From an uncultured Pelagibacteraceae bacterium (GTDB lineage: Bacteria > Pseudomonadota > Alphaproteobacteria > Pelagibacterales > Pelagibacteraceae), in NCBI GenBank assembly GCA_902625715.1, contig CACOCP010000003.1, forward strand, positions 46,056 to 110,055: DNA of 64,000 bases. The letters are read 5' to 3'. This document shows, piece after piece, positions 53,009-61,699 of this stretch. The notes beneath the pieces are model-generated. The model saw only the letters and a list, made by a program, of their open reading frames with translations, made no database searches and was not told the DNA's origin. Every line of letters starts with the position of its first letter. Position 1 is the stretch's first letter. A program made the translations under genes and the position numbers.

Positions 53009-56000
53009 ATGAACTTAGAATTGTTAGTTCCAGATATTGGAGATTTTGATCAAGTAGAAGTAATAGAAGTGCTTGTCAAACAAGGTGATCATTTAAAAAA
53101 AAATGATGCAGTAATTACTCTTGAGAGTGATAAATCTAGTGTTGAGGTTCCTTCAACAATTGAAGGTTCAATAAAAGATATCATTGTAAAAGTCGGTGAT
53201 AAAGTTTCTAAAGGAGATGTAATTTTGTCGGTAGCAGGGAGTGAAAATACAAATGAAAAAATACCCCCAATTACTGAAAAAATTATTAAAGAGGCTGAAG
53301 ATACAATTCAATACGATGACAATACAAATCAAATAAAAAAACCTGAGCCAATTGAGAATACAAAAAAAACTAATATAGAATTTGTATCCAATAAAAATGA
53401 TATTGATCCTATAGAAACCAAAGAATGGGTGGAATCTCTTACAGCTGTTGTTGAACAAGAGGGGCCTGAGAGAGCAAATTTTTTAATTAAGCAGCTTATT
53501 GACCATGCGTATAGACAGGGATCAAAAATTCCCTACACTCAAAGTACTCCATACATAAATACAATTCCTCCTGAGGAAGAAACGAAATCTCCTGGTGATC
53601 AAAATATTGAAAGGAGGTTAAGATCATTAATAAGATGGAACGCAGCTGCAATGGTTGTTAGAGCTAACAAAAAATTCCCTGAATTAGGTGGCCACATAGG
53701 AACTTTTGCATCAGCCGCAACTTTGTATGATGTTGGGATGAACCACTTCTGGAGAGCAAAAAATGATAATTTTGGTGGAGACTTAATCTATTTTCAAGGT
53801 CATAGCGCTCCAGGCATGTATGCAAGAGCTTTTCTAGAGGGTAGACTTAACGAACAACAATTAGACAGTTTTAGACAAGAAGTTAATAAAGGTGGACTGT
53901 CTTCATACCCTCACCCTTGGCTAATGCCTAATTTTTGGCAATTCCCAACTGTTTCAATGGGACTAGGGCCTATGCTAGCAATATACCAAGCTCGTTTTAT
54001 GAAATATCTAATTAATAGAGGTTTAATCAAAGACGAAGGAAGAAAAGTTTGGGCTTTTCTTGGTGATGGTGAAATGGATGAACCAGAATCGTTAGGTGCA
54101 ATTGGTTTAGCAGCTCGAGAAAAATTAGATAACTTAATATTCGTAGTGAATTGTAATCTTCAAAGACTTGACGGACCAGTTAGAGGAAACGGTAAAATTA
54201 TCCAAGAGCTAGAAGGAATATTTAGAGGTGCAGGCTGGAATGTTATTAAAGTTATCTGGGGATCTTATTGGGACTCTTTATTAGCTAATGATAAATCTGG
54301 TCATCTTGTTAAATTAATGAACGAAACTGTTGATGGCGAATATCAGGCATTTAAAGCAAGAGATGGTTTGTATGTTAGAGAGAAATTTTTTGGAAAATTC
54401 CCAGAGACTTTTCAAATGGTGTCAACAATGTCAGATAAAGATATTTGGAGACTAAACAGAGGTGGTCACGATCCCCATAAAGTTTATGCGGCTTACGATA
54501 AAGCTGTAAAAAATATAGGTAGCCCAACTGTTATTATTGCAAAAACAATAAAAGGATATGGGATGGGTAAATCTGGTGAAAGTGTAAATACTACACATCA
54601 ACAAAAAAAATTAGATGTTGATGACTTAATGTATTACAGAGATAGGTTTGATGTCCCTTTAAGCGATCAACAGGTTAAAAATATAGAATATTTTAAACCT
54701 GACGAAAATTCACCTGAAATAAAATACTTAAAGCAACGTAGATATGACTTAGGAGGTTTTATCCCAGAGAGAACAACTTTTTCTAAACCAATTAAAACGC
54801 CAGAAAAAAATATTTTTGACACTATGACAAAATCAACTGGAGAAAAAGAAATGTCCACGACAATGGCACTAGTCAGAATGTTAACCAGTTTATTAAGAGA
54901 TAAACATGTTGCAAAAAAATTAGTTCCAATAATTCCTGATGAAGCAAGAACATTTGGAATGGAAGGGTTTTTCCAAAAAATTGGAATATATGCACATGAA
55001 GGCCAAAAATATGAACCAGAAGACGCAGCTCAATTGAGCTCTTATAGAGAGGAAAGAAGTGGTCAAGTGCTAGAGGAAGGTATTAATGAGGCAGGTGCTA
55101 TGTCTTCATGGATAGCAGCCGGAACATCTTATACAAATCATGATATTGAGATGATCCCAATATATCTATTCTATTCAATGTTTGGATTTCAAAGAATAGG
55201 CGATTTTGCTTGGGCAGCAGGAGATAGTCAAGCTAGAGGATTTTTAATTGGTGCTACAGCAGGTAGAACAACTCTAGCTGGTGAAGGTTTGCAGCATCAA
55301 GATGGACACAGTCACCTATTGGCTTCCACTATTCCCAACTGTGTTTCATATGACCCAACTTTTCATTATGAGTTAGCAGTCATATTTAGAGAAGGCCTCA
55401 GAAGAATGCATGAAAATAATGAGAACATATTTTATTACATAACTACCATGAATGAAAATTACTCTCATCCTGAAATGCCAAATGGATGTGAAAATGGAAT
55501 TTTAAAAGGCATGTATAGGATAAAGGATTTTTCAAAACACAAAAAAAATAAGATTCAACTTCTTGGTTCTGGAGCTATTTTAAGAGAAATGATCTCTGCT
55601 GCAGAAATTCTTCAAGATGACTACGAAATAGATAGTGAAATTTGGAGTGTTACTAGTTTTAATGAACTTAGAAGAGATGGATTAGAGGTAGAAAGATATA
55701 ATTTGTTGAACCCTGATAAAGAAAAAAAAATAACCTATCTTGAAAAGTGTCTTGGTAAAACTGAAGGACCTATACTTGCGGCTTCAGATTATATGAGGAT
55801 GAATTCTGATCAAATCAGACCTTATGTATCGAAAAGCTTTTATTCACTTGGTACGGATGGGTTTGGAAGAAGTGATACGAGAAAAAATTTAAGAAAATTT
55901 TTTGAAGTAGATAAAGAGCATATAGTTACATATGGATTAAGCATTTTAGCTAATGAGCAATTAATTGCATCAAAATATGTTAAGGATGCAATTAAAAAAT

Positions 56001-56041
56001 ATAAAATTGATCAGGCAAAACCAATGCCAACCAAATTATAA
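53009..56041 (+). CDS. aceE: Pyruvate dehydrogenase E1 (homodimeric AceE type) with N-terminal lipoyl domain
   Basis: ORF 1010 aa; N-terminal lipoyl domain LLVPDIGDFDQVEVIEVLV...ESDKSSVEVPS followed by full AceE (GGHIGTFASAATLYDVGMNHFWRA; GDGEMDEPESLGAI). Confidence 0.96.
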   Translation: MNLELLVPDIGDFDQVEVIEVLVKQGDHLKKNDAVITLESDKSSVEVPSTIEGSIKDIIVKVGDKVSKGDVILSVAGSENTNEKIPPITEKIIKEAEDTIQYDDNTNQIKKPEPIENTKKTNIEFVSNKNDIDPIETKEWVESLTAVVEQEGPERANFLIKQLIDHAYRQGSKIPYTQSTPYINTIPPEEETKSPGDQNIERRLRSLIRWNAAAMVVRANKKFPELGGHIGTFASAATLYDVGMNHFWRAKNDNFGGDLIYFQGHSAPGMYARAFLEGRLNEQQLDSFRQEVNKGGLSSYPHPWLMPNFWQFPTVSMGLGPMLAIYQARFMKYLINRGLIKDEGRKVWAFLGDGEMDEPESLGAIGLAAREKLDNLIFVVNCNLQRLDGPVRGNGKIIQELEGIFRGAGWNVIKVIWGSYWDSLLANDKSGHLVKLMNETVDGEYQAFKARDGLYVREKFFGKFPETFQMVSTMSDKDIWRLNRGGHDPHKVYAAYDKAVKNIGSPTVIIAKTIKGYGMGKSGESVNTTHQQKKLDVDDLMYYRDRFDVPLSDQQVKNIEYFKPDENSPEIKYLKQRRYDLGGFIPERTTFSKPIKTPEKNIFDTMTKSTGEKEMSTTMALVRMLTSLLRDKHVAKKLVPIIPDEARTFGMEGFFQKIGIYAHEGQKYEPEDAAQLSSYREERSGQVLEEGINEAGAMSSWIAAGTSYTNHDIEMIPIYLFYSMFGFQRIGDFAWAAGDSQARGFLIGATAGRTTLAGEGLQHQDGHSHLLASTIPNCVSYDPTFHYELAVIFREGLRRMHENNENIFYYITTMNENYSHPEMPNGCENGILKGMYRIKDFSKHKKNKIQLLGSGAILREMISAAEILQDDYEIDSEIWSVTSFNELRRDGLEVERYNLLNPDKEKKITYLEKCLGKTEGPILAASDYMRMNSDQIRPYVSKSFYSLGTDGFGRSDTRKNLRKFFEVDKEHIVTYGLSILANEQLIASKYVKDAIKKYKIDQAKPMPTKL

Positions 56042-57312
56042 TGGAAGATAAAAACCTTTTAGTTCCAAATATTGGAGAATTCAAAGATGTTGAGGTAATT
56101 GAAGTCCTAGTAAATGAAGGTGACATTATTAACAAAAATGATCCTTTAATCACAATTGAAAGTGATAAATCAAGTGTTGAAATACCCAGTTTACTTTCAG
56201 GCAAAATTCAAAAATTAAATTTGAAAATTGGAGATAAAGTATCAGAAGGAAGTTTAATAGCTACCATCGCGTCTGACGAAGAAAAACAAAAAACAATTAA
56301 AAATATTTCTGAAATTAAGAATGAAAATAAAAAAGAAATACAAGCTCCTTTAAATATAAATAAAAGTGAAGAAGTAAATATTTACTCAAATAATCAAAAC
56401 TCAACAACTCTTGCTAGTCCAAAAATAAGAAAATTTGCCCGTGAATTAGGAGTAGATGTATCAGATATTAAAGGGTCAGAGAGATTAGGCAGAGTTGTAG
56501 AAAGCGATGTTAAAAAATTTGTTGCTAATAGAATTAGCAAACCTACTAAGTTTGAAAACTACGAAAAAAGAGTTGAGATTATTGATGAATATCAACATTC
56601 AGAATTTGGAGCTGTAGAGACACAATATCTTACCAGGATAAAAAAAATAGCAGCTCCTCATTTAACAAATTCTTGGAATAAAATACCTCATGTAACGAAC
56701 CACGATGAAGCTGATATTACTGAAATGGATGAATTCAGGGAGTCTTTAACAGATATTTACACAGGTAAAAAAAAGAAAATAACACCTTTAGCATTCATCA
56801 TAAAAGCTTTAGTTTCTACACTAAAAAAGTTTCCAAATTTTAACGCCTCAATAGATAATATCGAGGAAGGAAAAATTACAGTTAAAAAATATTTTCATAT
56901 AGGTATTGCAGTAGATACCCCTAACGGATTAATGGTTCCAAAAATTAGAAATGCCGACATAAAGAATATTGCCCAGCTAGGGGACGAATTAAAAAAAGTA
57001 AGTAATGATTGCAGGGAATTAAAAATTAATAAAAAAGAATTTTTTGGAGGATCTATGACAATTACTAGTCTTGGAGGAATAGGTGGATCTTTCTTTACAC
57101 CCATAATCAATTTACCAGAGGTAGCCATTCTCGGTATTGGTAGATCTTATAAGAAACAAGTATTTGTTAATAATAAATTTAAGACTAGAACTGTTTTGCC
57201 TTTATCTTTATCTTATGATCATAGAATTATTGATGGTGCAGAAGCTGCTAGATTTAATAACGAACTGAAGGATAATTTAGGGAAAAATTTTGCTTACAAA
57301 TTGGCGATCTAG
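56041..57312 (+). CDS. aceF: Dihydrolipoamide acetyltransferase (PDH E2)
   Basis: ORF 423 aa; lipoyl domain ESDKSSVEIPS, peripheral-subunit-binding domain, catalytic domain SYDHRIIDGAEAARF. Confidence 0.96.
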   Translation: MEDKNLLVPNIGEFKDVEVIEVLVNEGDIINKNDPLITIESDKSSVEIPSLLSGKIQKLNLKIGDKVSEGSLIATIASDEEKQKTIKNISEIKNENKKEIQAPLNINKSEEVNIYSNNQNSTTLASPKIRKFARELGVDVSDIKGSERLGRVVESDVKKFVANRISKPTKFENYEKRVEIIDEYQHSEFGAVETQYLTRIKKIAAPHLTNSWNKIPHVTNHDEADITEMDEFRESLTDIYTGKKKKITPLAFIIKALVSTLKKFPNFNASIDNIEEGKITVKKYFHIGIAVDTPNGLMVPKIRNADIKNIAQLGDELKKVSNDCRELKINKKEFFGGSMTITSLGGIGGSFFTPIINLPEVAILGIGRSYKKQVFVNNKFKTRTVLPLSLSYDHRIIDGAEAARFNNELKDNLGKNFAYKLAI

Positions 57313-57323
57313 TATAAATAAAT

Positions 57324-58421
57324 ATGATTAAAAATTTCAAATTAAAAAAAAAAAGTGTTGAAATTTTTTTTGTGAATAAAAAATCAAAAATATATCCGAA
57401 TATATGGTTGCGTGATCATATCAAAAATACCGAAAATTGGGATTTTAGAACAAACCAAAGAAAGACTTTTACAGCTAATCTAACGCCGGATTTGAAGGCA
57501 GTTAAAGGAAAAATTTTAGAAAATGGAAAACTTTTAAGTATAACTTGGTCAGATTCATCTTCTCCAGCAAAATATTCACACAAGTTTTTATTGAATAATT
57601 CAGAGAAAAAGCAATTGAAGAAAAATATTAAACCATGGATAGCGAGTGATATCAAAAATCAGATTTACATTGACTATAATAAAATAGATAAAAATAAAAA
57701 TTTCTTAAACCTACTAGAAAGTTTACATATATACGGTTTTGCAGTTATAAAAAATTGCAAGCCAAATCTAAAATCAGTAAATAAAATCGCTAATAAAATA
57801 GGTTACGTTAGAAATTCAATTTTTGGTGGTCTTTGGACTTTTGAATCAGATAATAAAAAAGCAGACAGCGCATATTCACAGGAAGAATTAAGACCACACA
57901 CAGACTCAACATACAGTAATGATGCGCCAGGATTACAATTACTACTTTGTTGTAAGTATAATGCAAAAGGTGGGGCATCAATTATGGTTGATGGATTATC
58001 TATAGCAAGAGAATTAAAAAAAAATCATCAAAAATTATTTAAAACTCTCACCGAAATAAAAGTAAAAGGCAAATATTTAGGGGATGGTGTTGATCTTGAG
58101 GCGGAGAGACCAGTATTTAGATTAAATAATTATAAAGAAATTGTACAAGTTAGTTTTAATAATTATGATAGAGCACCCATCAACTTACCTTACAAATCAA
58201 CATTAGAATTTTATGATGCAATTAAAAAATTCGACCAATTAGCTAATAGTAAAAAATATCAGTGGAGACATATATTAAGACCAGGAGAACTTTTGATATT
58301 TAATAATTGGAGAGTAATGCATGGAAGAGGGTCATTTAGTGGAAAGAGAAAAATGGCTGGCTGTTATATCAATAAGGAAGACTTTGATAGCTGTTGTAGA
58401 ATGAACAGCATAATTAATTAA
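57324..58421 (+). CDS. Gamma-butyrobetaine hydroxylase-like 2-oxoglutarate/Fe(II) dioxygenase
   Basis: ORF 365 aa; IYPNIWLRDHIKNTENWD N-terminal domain, RPHTDSTYSNDAPGLQLLLC Fe-binding HxD, NNWRVMHGRGSF. Confidence 0.88.
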   Translation: MIKNFKLKKKSVEIFFVNKKSKIYPNIWLRDHIKNTENWDFRTNQRKTFTANLTPDLKAVKGKILENGKLLSITWSDSSSPAKYSHKFLLNNSEKKQLKKNIKPWIASDIKNQIYIDYNKIDKNKNFLNLLESLHIYGFAVIKNCKPNLKSVNKIANKIGYVRNSIFGGLWTFESDNKKADSAYSQEELRPHTDSTYSNDAPGLQLLLCCKYNAKGGASIMVDGLSIARELKKNHQKLFKTLTEIKVKGKYLGDGVDLEAERPVFRLNNYKEIVQVSFNNYDRAPINLPYKSTLEFYDAIKKFDQLANSKKYQWRHILRPGELLIFNNWRVMHGRGSFSGKRKMAGCYINKEDFDSCCRMNSIIN

Positions 58422-58433
58422 ATTTAAATCAAA

Positions 58434-59324
58434 ATGAATAAATCAGCATCATTAATTTGTGCTCTAATAACGACCTTTATTTGGGGAACAGCTTTTATTG
58501 CACAAGATACTGGAATGGATAATATTGGTCCACTGACTTTCAACTCCGCTAGATTTTTTGTCGGTTTCATTTTTATGCTTCCAGTTGCTTTGATAATTGA
58601 GAGAAAAAAAATAATCCCTGAAATTAATTCAAACAAAAAACTTTTTTTTAAATATTATATGTTTATGGGAGTATCACTATTTTTGGGTACTTCACTTCAA
58701 CAGGCTGCTTTACAATATACCAATATTGCTAATGCAGCATTTTTTACAATTTTTTACGTCCCAATTGTTCCGATATTGTTATTTTTTTTTTATAAAATCA
58801 AAGTTCACTGGAGTATCTGGCCCTCGATAGTGATGTGTATAGTGGGAGTTTATTTACTAAGTAATTTTTCAGACTCACAAATAATGTTAGGTGATGCATT
58901 GGTAATTTTGTGCTCTTTATTTTGGGCACTGCATATAATTTTTGCAGGAAAATTTATGAAAAAATTTGATTTACCTATATTTTATGCGTCCCTACAGTCT
59001 ATTTTTGTTTTTTTTCTTTCTATAATAGCTGCTTATGTATTTGAGGAAATAGATATTCAAAAAATACTTTTAGAATACAGTTCTATACTTTATGCAGGAA
59101 TTCTATCCGGTGGTGTTGCTTTTACTCTTCAGATGTATGCACAAAAAAATATTGATGAAGCACCTGCAGCTATAATATATTCATTAGAGGGTGTTTTTGC
59201 AGCACTTGCAGGCTGGATAATTCTTAATCAAATTTTAAATTTGGATAATATTATTGGATGCTTCCTGATATTATTTGCAGTAATTCTATCACAGATTGCT
59301 CCTTCAGCTTTTAAGAAAGTTTAA
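58434..59324 (+). CDS. EamA/DMT-family transporter
   Basis: ORF 296 aa; two EamA repeats, ICALITTFIWGTAFIAQ, YSLEGVFAALAGWIIL. Confidence 0.92.
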   Translation: MNKSASLICALITTFIWGTAFIAQDTGMDNIGPLTFNSARFFVGFIFMLPVALIIERKKIIPEINSNKKLFFKYYMFMGVSLFLGTSLQQAALQYTNIANAAFFTIFYVPIVPILLFFFYKIKVHWSIWPSIVMCIVGVYLLSNFSDSQIMLGDALVILCSLFWALHIIFAGKFMKKFDLPIFYASLQSIFVFFLSIIAAYVFEEIDIQKILLEYSSILYAGILSGGVAFTLQMYAQKNIDEAPAAIIYSLEGVFAALAGWIILNQILNLDNIIGCFLILFAVILSQIAPSAFKKV

Positions 59325-60091
59325 AAGTAAATAAGTGTAAACAAAATAATACTTAGAAAAATTCTATAATAGACGAACAGATTTAAACTAAATCTACTTA
59401 CAAAAATAAGAAAATATTTAATTGTTATATAAGAAATTATAAATGATAAAAGTATTGATAGCAAAAAAACAAAATCAAATTTGATTTCATCATTTATTAA
59501 ATCACTTATACCCAGTACACTTGCTCCTGCAAGTGCAGGTATAGATAAGTAAAAGGCAATTTTAGTGGAGTCAATTCTATCAAAATTTAAAAAACGTGAA
59601 GCTGTTATAATCACACCTGATCTACTTACACCAGGTATAACGGCTAAGGCTTGAAATAAACCAATTATAATTACATTTTTTAAATTAAGATCTAAATCAA
59701 TTTTTTTTTTAATAGTCTGTCTATCAGCAAAAAAAAGAAGCAATCCAAAAAGCAATGTTGTCCATGCGATAACCTCTATAGATCTTAATTTCTCTATAAT
59801 ACCAGTCGAGTGTAAAATAAAACCAACTAAAATTAGAGGAATTGATCCCAATAATATTAAAACAGCTAAAGATTTATTTTCAAATATGTTTATTAAGTCT
59901 TTTCTAAAATAAAAAATTATTGCTAATAAAGAACCTAGATGAAGACAAATATCTAATTGTAAAGAAGCTGTCTGAAAATCATTAATTTTTGTAAATAAAA
60001 TCAAGTGTGCAGAGGAACTGACTGGAATAAATTCAAAGAAACCTTGAATTATTGCGAGTATGGCAGTTTCTACGTATTTTGAAATCATCAA
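59321..60091 (-). CDS. uppP: Undecaprenyl-diphosphatase
   Basis: ORF 256 aa; IQGFFEFIPVSSSAHLIL, GLFQALAVIPGVSRSGVIITASRF. Confidence 0.96.
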   Translation of the reverse strand: MMISKYVETAILAIIQGFFEFIPVSSSAHLILFTKINDFQTASLQLDICLHLGSLLAIIFYFRKDLINIFENKSLAVLILLGSIPLILVGFILHSTGIIEKLRSIEVIAWTTLLFGLLLFFADRQTIKKKIDLDLNLKNVIIIGLFQALAVIPGVSRSGVIITASRFLNFDRIDSTKIAFYLSIPALAGASVLGISDLINDEIKFDFVFLLSILLSFIISYITIKYFLIFVSRFSLNLFVYYRIFLSIILFTLIYF

Positions 60092-60265
60092 GAAATAAAT
60101 AAATAATCAAATTCTAACCAAAATAAAGCAATTACCAAATTGCATATCTTGTATGCTATAAGTGAAAAATTGGCTAAAAATATAAAATTTTAACTAATAA
60201 GTGTCAGTATTTATGACCTAGTTTTTGTTTATCCAGATAAAACTATCGTGTATATGTGCCCAACA

Positions 60266-61699
60266 ATGTCAGAAAAAATGCTGAAATTCGTTGAAATAGG
60301 TCAACAAAACCCACCTAAAAGAGGAGAGTTTGAGAGAAAAGAAGATTTTAACGAGATCTATGAGGAATTTATCAATGAAAAAGCTAGAGAACAATCTAGT
60401 AGATGTTCCCAATGTGGAGTGCCGTTTTGTCAAGTTCATTGCCCATTAAGCAATAATATTCCTGACTGGTTGAAGCTATTAGCTGAAGGAAGAAAGGAGG
60501 AAGCTTATAAGCTATCTCAAAGCACAAACAATATGCCAGAAGTTTGTGGAAGAATTTGTCCCCAAGACAGATTATGTGAAGGTAATTGTGTTATTGAGCA
60601 GTCTGGCCATGGAACAGTAACTATTGGATCAATAGAAAAATTTATCACAGAAACAGCTTGGGAGAATGGTTGGGTAAAGCCAATCAAAGTAAAAAATGAA
60701 ATTAACCAGAGCATTGGAATAATAGGATCAGGACCTGCAGGTCTAGCTTGTGGAGAAGAGTTAAGAAAAAAAGGATACCAAGTAACAATATACGATCGAT
60801 ATGATAGAGCCGGAGGCTTGTTAATTTACGGAATACCAAACTTTAAGCTGGAAAAACATGTAGTTGAAAGAAGAATTAAACTTTTAAAAGAAGGTGGAAT
60901 AAATTTTGTCTTAAATTTTGAAATTGGTAAAGATGCAACACTAAAACAATTGAGAGAAAAACACGATGCAATTCTAATTGCTACAGGAGTTTATAAAGCT
61001 AGAGAAGTAGAGCTACCTGGAAATGATTTAAGTAACATATTTCCTGCAATGGAATTTTTAACGGTATCTAACAAAAAAGGCTTGGGTGACAAAGTTGAAA
61101 TATTTGATAATGGAACACTCAATGCAGAAGGGAAAGATGTTGTAGTAATTGGTGGAGGTGATACCGCAATGGATTGTTTAAGAACATCTGTTAGACAAAA
61201 TGCTAAATCAGTTAAATGTTTATATAGAAGAGATAAAGAAAATATGCCTGGTTCTGCTAGAGAAGTTGCCAATGCAGAAGAAGAAGGTATTGAATTTCTT
61301 TGGTTAAGTAATCCAAAAGAATTTAGAGGTACTAATAAAGTTGAAAGTGTTTTAGCAGATCGAATGATATTAGCTGAACCAGACGAAAGTGGACGAAGTA
61401 GACCGATCGTTAAAGAAAATTCAGAATTTGAGGTAAAAGCTGACCTAGTAATTAAAGCTCTAGGTTTTGATCCAGAAGAATTACCAAAATTATTTGATGA
61501 GGAAAAACTTCAAGTTTCAAAATGGGGGACTATTAAAGCTGATTTTGAAACTATGGAAACTACCGTTCCAGGAGTATTTGCTGCAGGCGATATAGTTAGA
61601 GGTGCTTCTTTGGTTGTATGGGCGATTAAAGATGGAAGAGATGCATCTATTTCTATTCATAATTATCTGATGTCTAAAGAAAAAAGAAAAGTAGCATAA
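60266..61699 (+). CDS. gltD: Glutamate synthase small subunit
   Basis: CSQCGVPFCQVHCPLSNNIPDWL, IGIIGSGPAGLACGEELRKKGYQVTIYD; start uncertain among 60248/60254/60266. Confidence 0.96.
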   Translation: MSEKMLKFVEIGQQNPPKRGEFERKEDFNEIYEEFINEKAREQSSRCSQCGVPFCQVHCPLSNNIPDWLKLLAEGRKEEAYKLSQSTNNMPEVCGRICPQDRLCEGNCVIEQSGHGTVTIGSIEKFITETAWENGWVKPIKVKNEINQSIGIIGSGPAGLACGEELRKKGYQVTIYDRYDRAGGLLIYGIPNFKLEKHVVERRIKLLKEGGINFVLNFEIGKDATLKQLREKHDAILIATGVYKAREVELPGNDLSNIFPAMEFLTVSNKKGLGDKVEIFDNGTLNAEGKDVVVIGGGDTAMDCLRTSVRQNAKSVKCLYRRDKENMPGSAREVANAEEEGIEFLWLSNPKEFRGTNKVESVLADRMILAEPDESGRSRPIVKENSEFEVKADLVIKALGFDPEELPKLFDEEKLQVSKWGTIKADFETMETTVPGVFAAGDIVRGASLVVWAIKDGRDASISIHNYLMSKEKRKVA

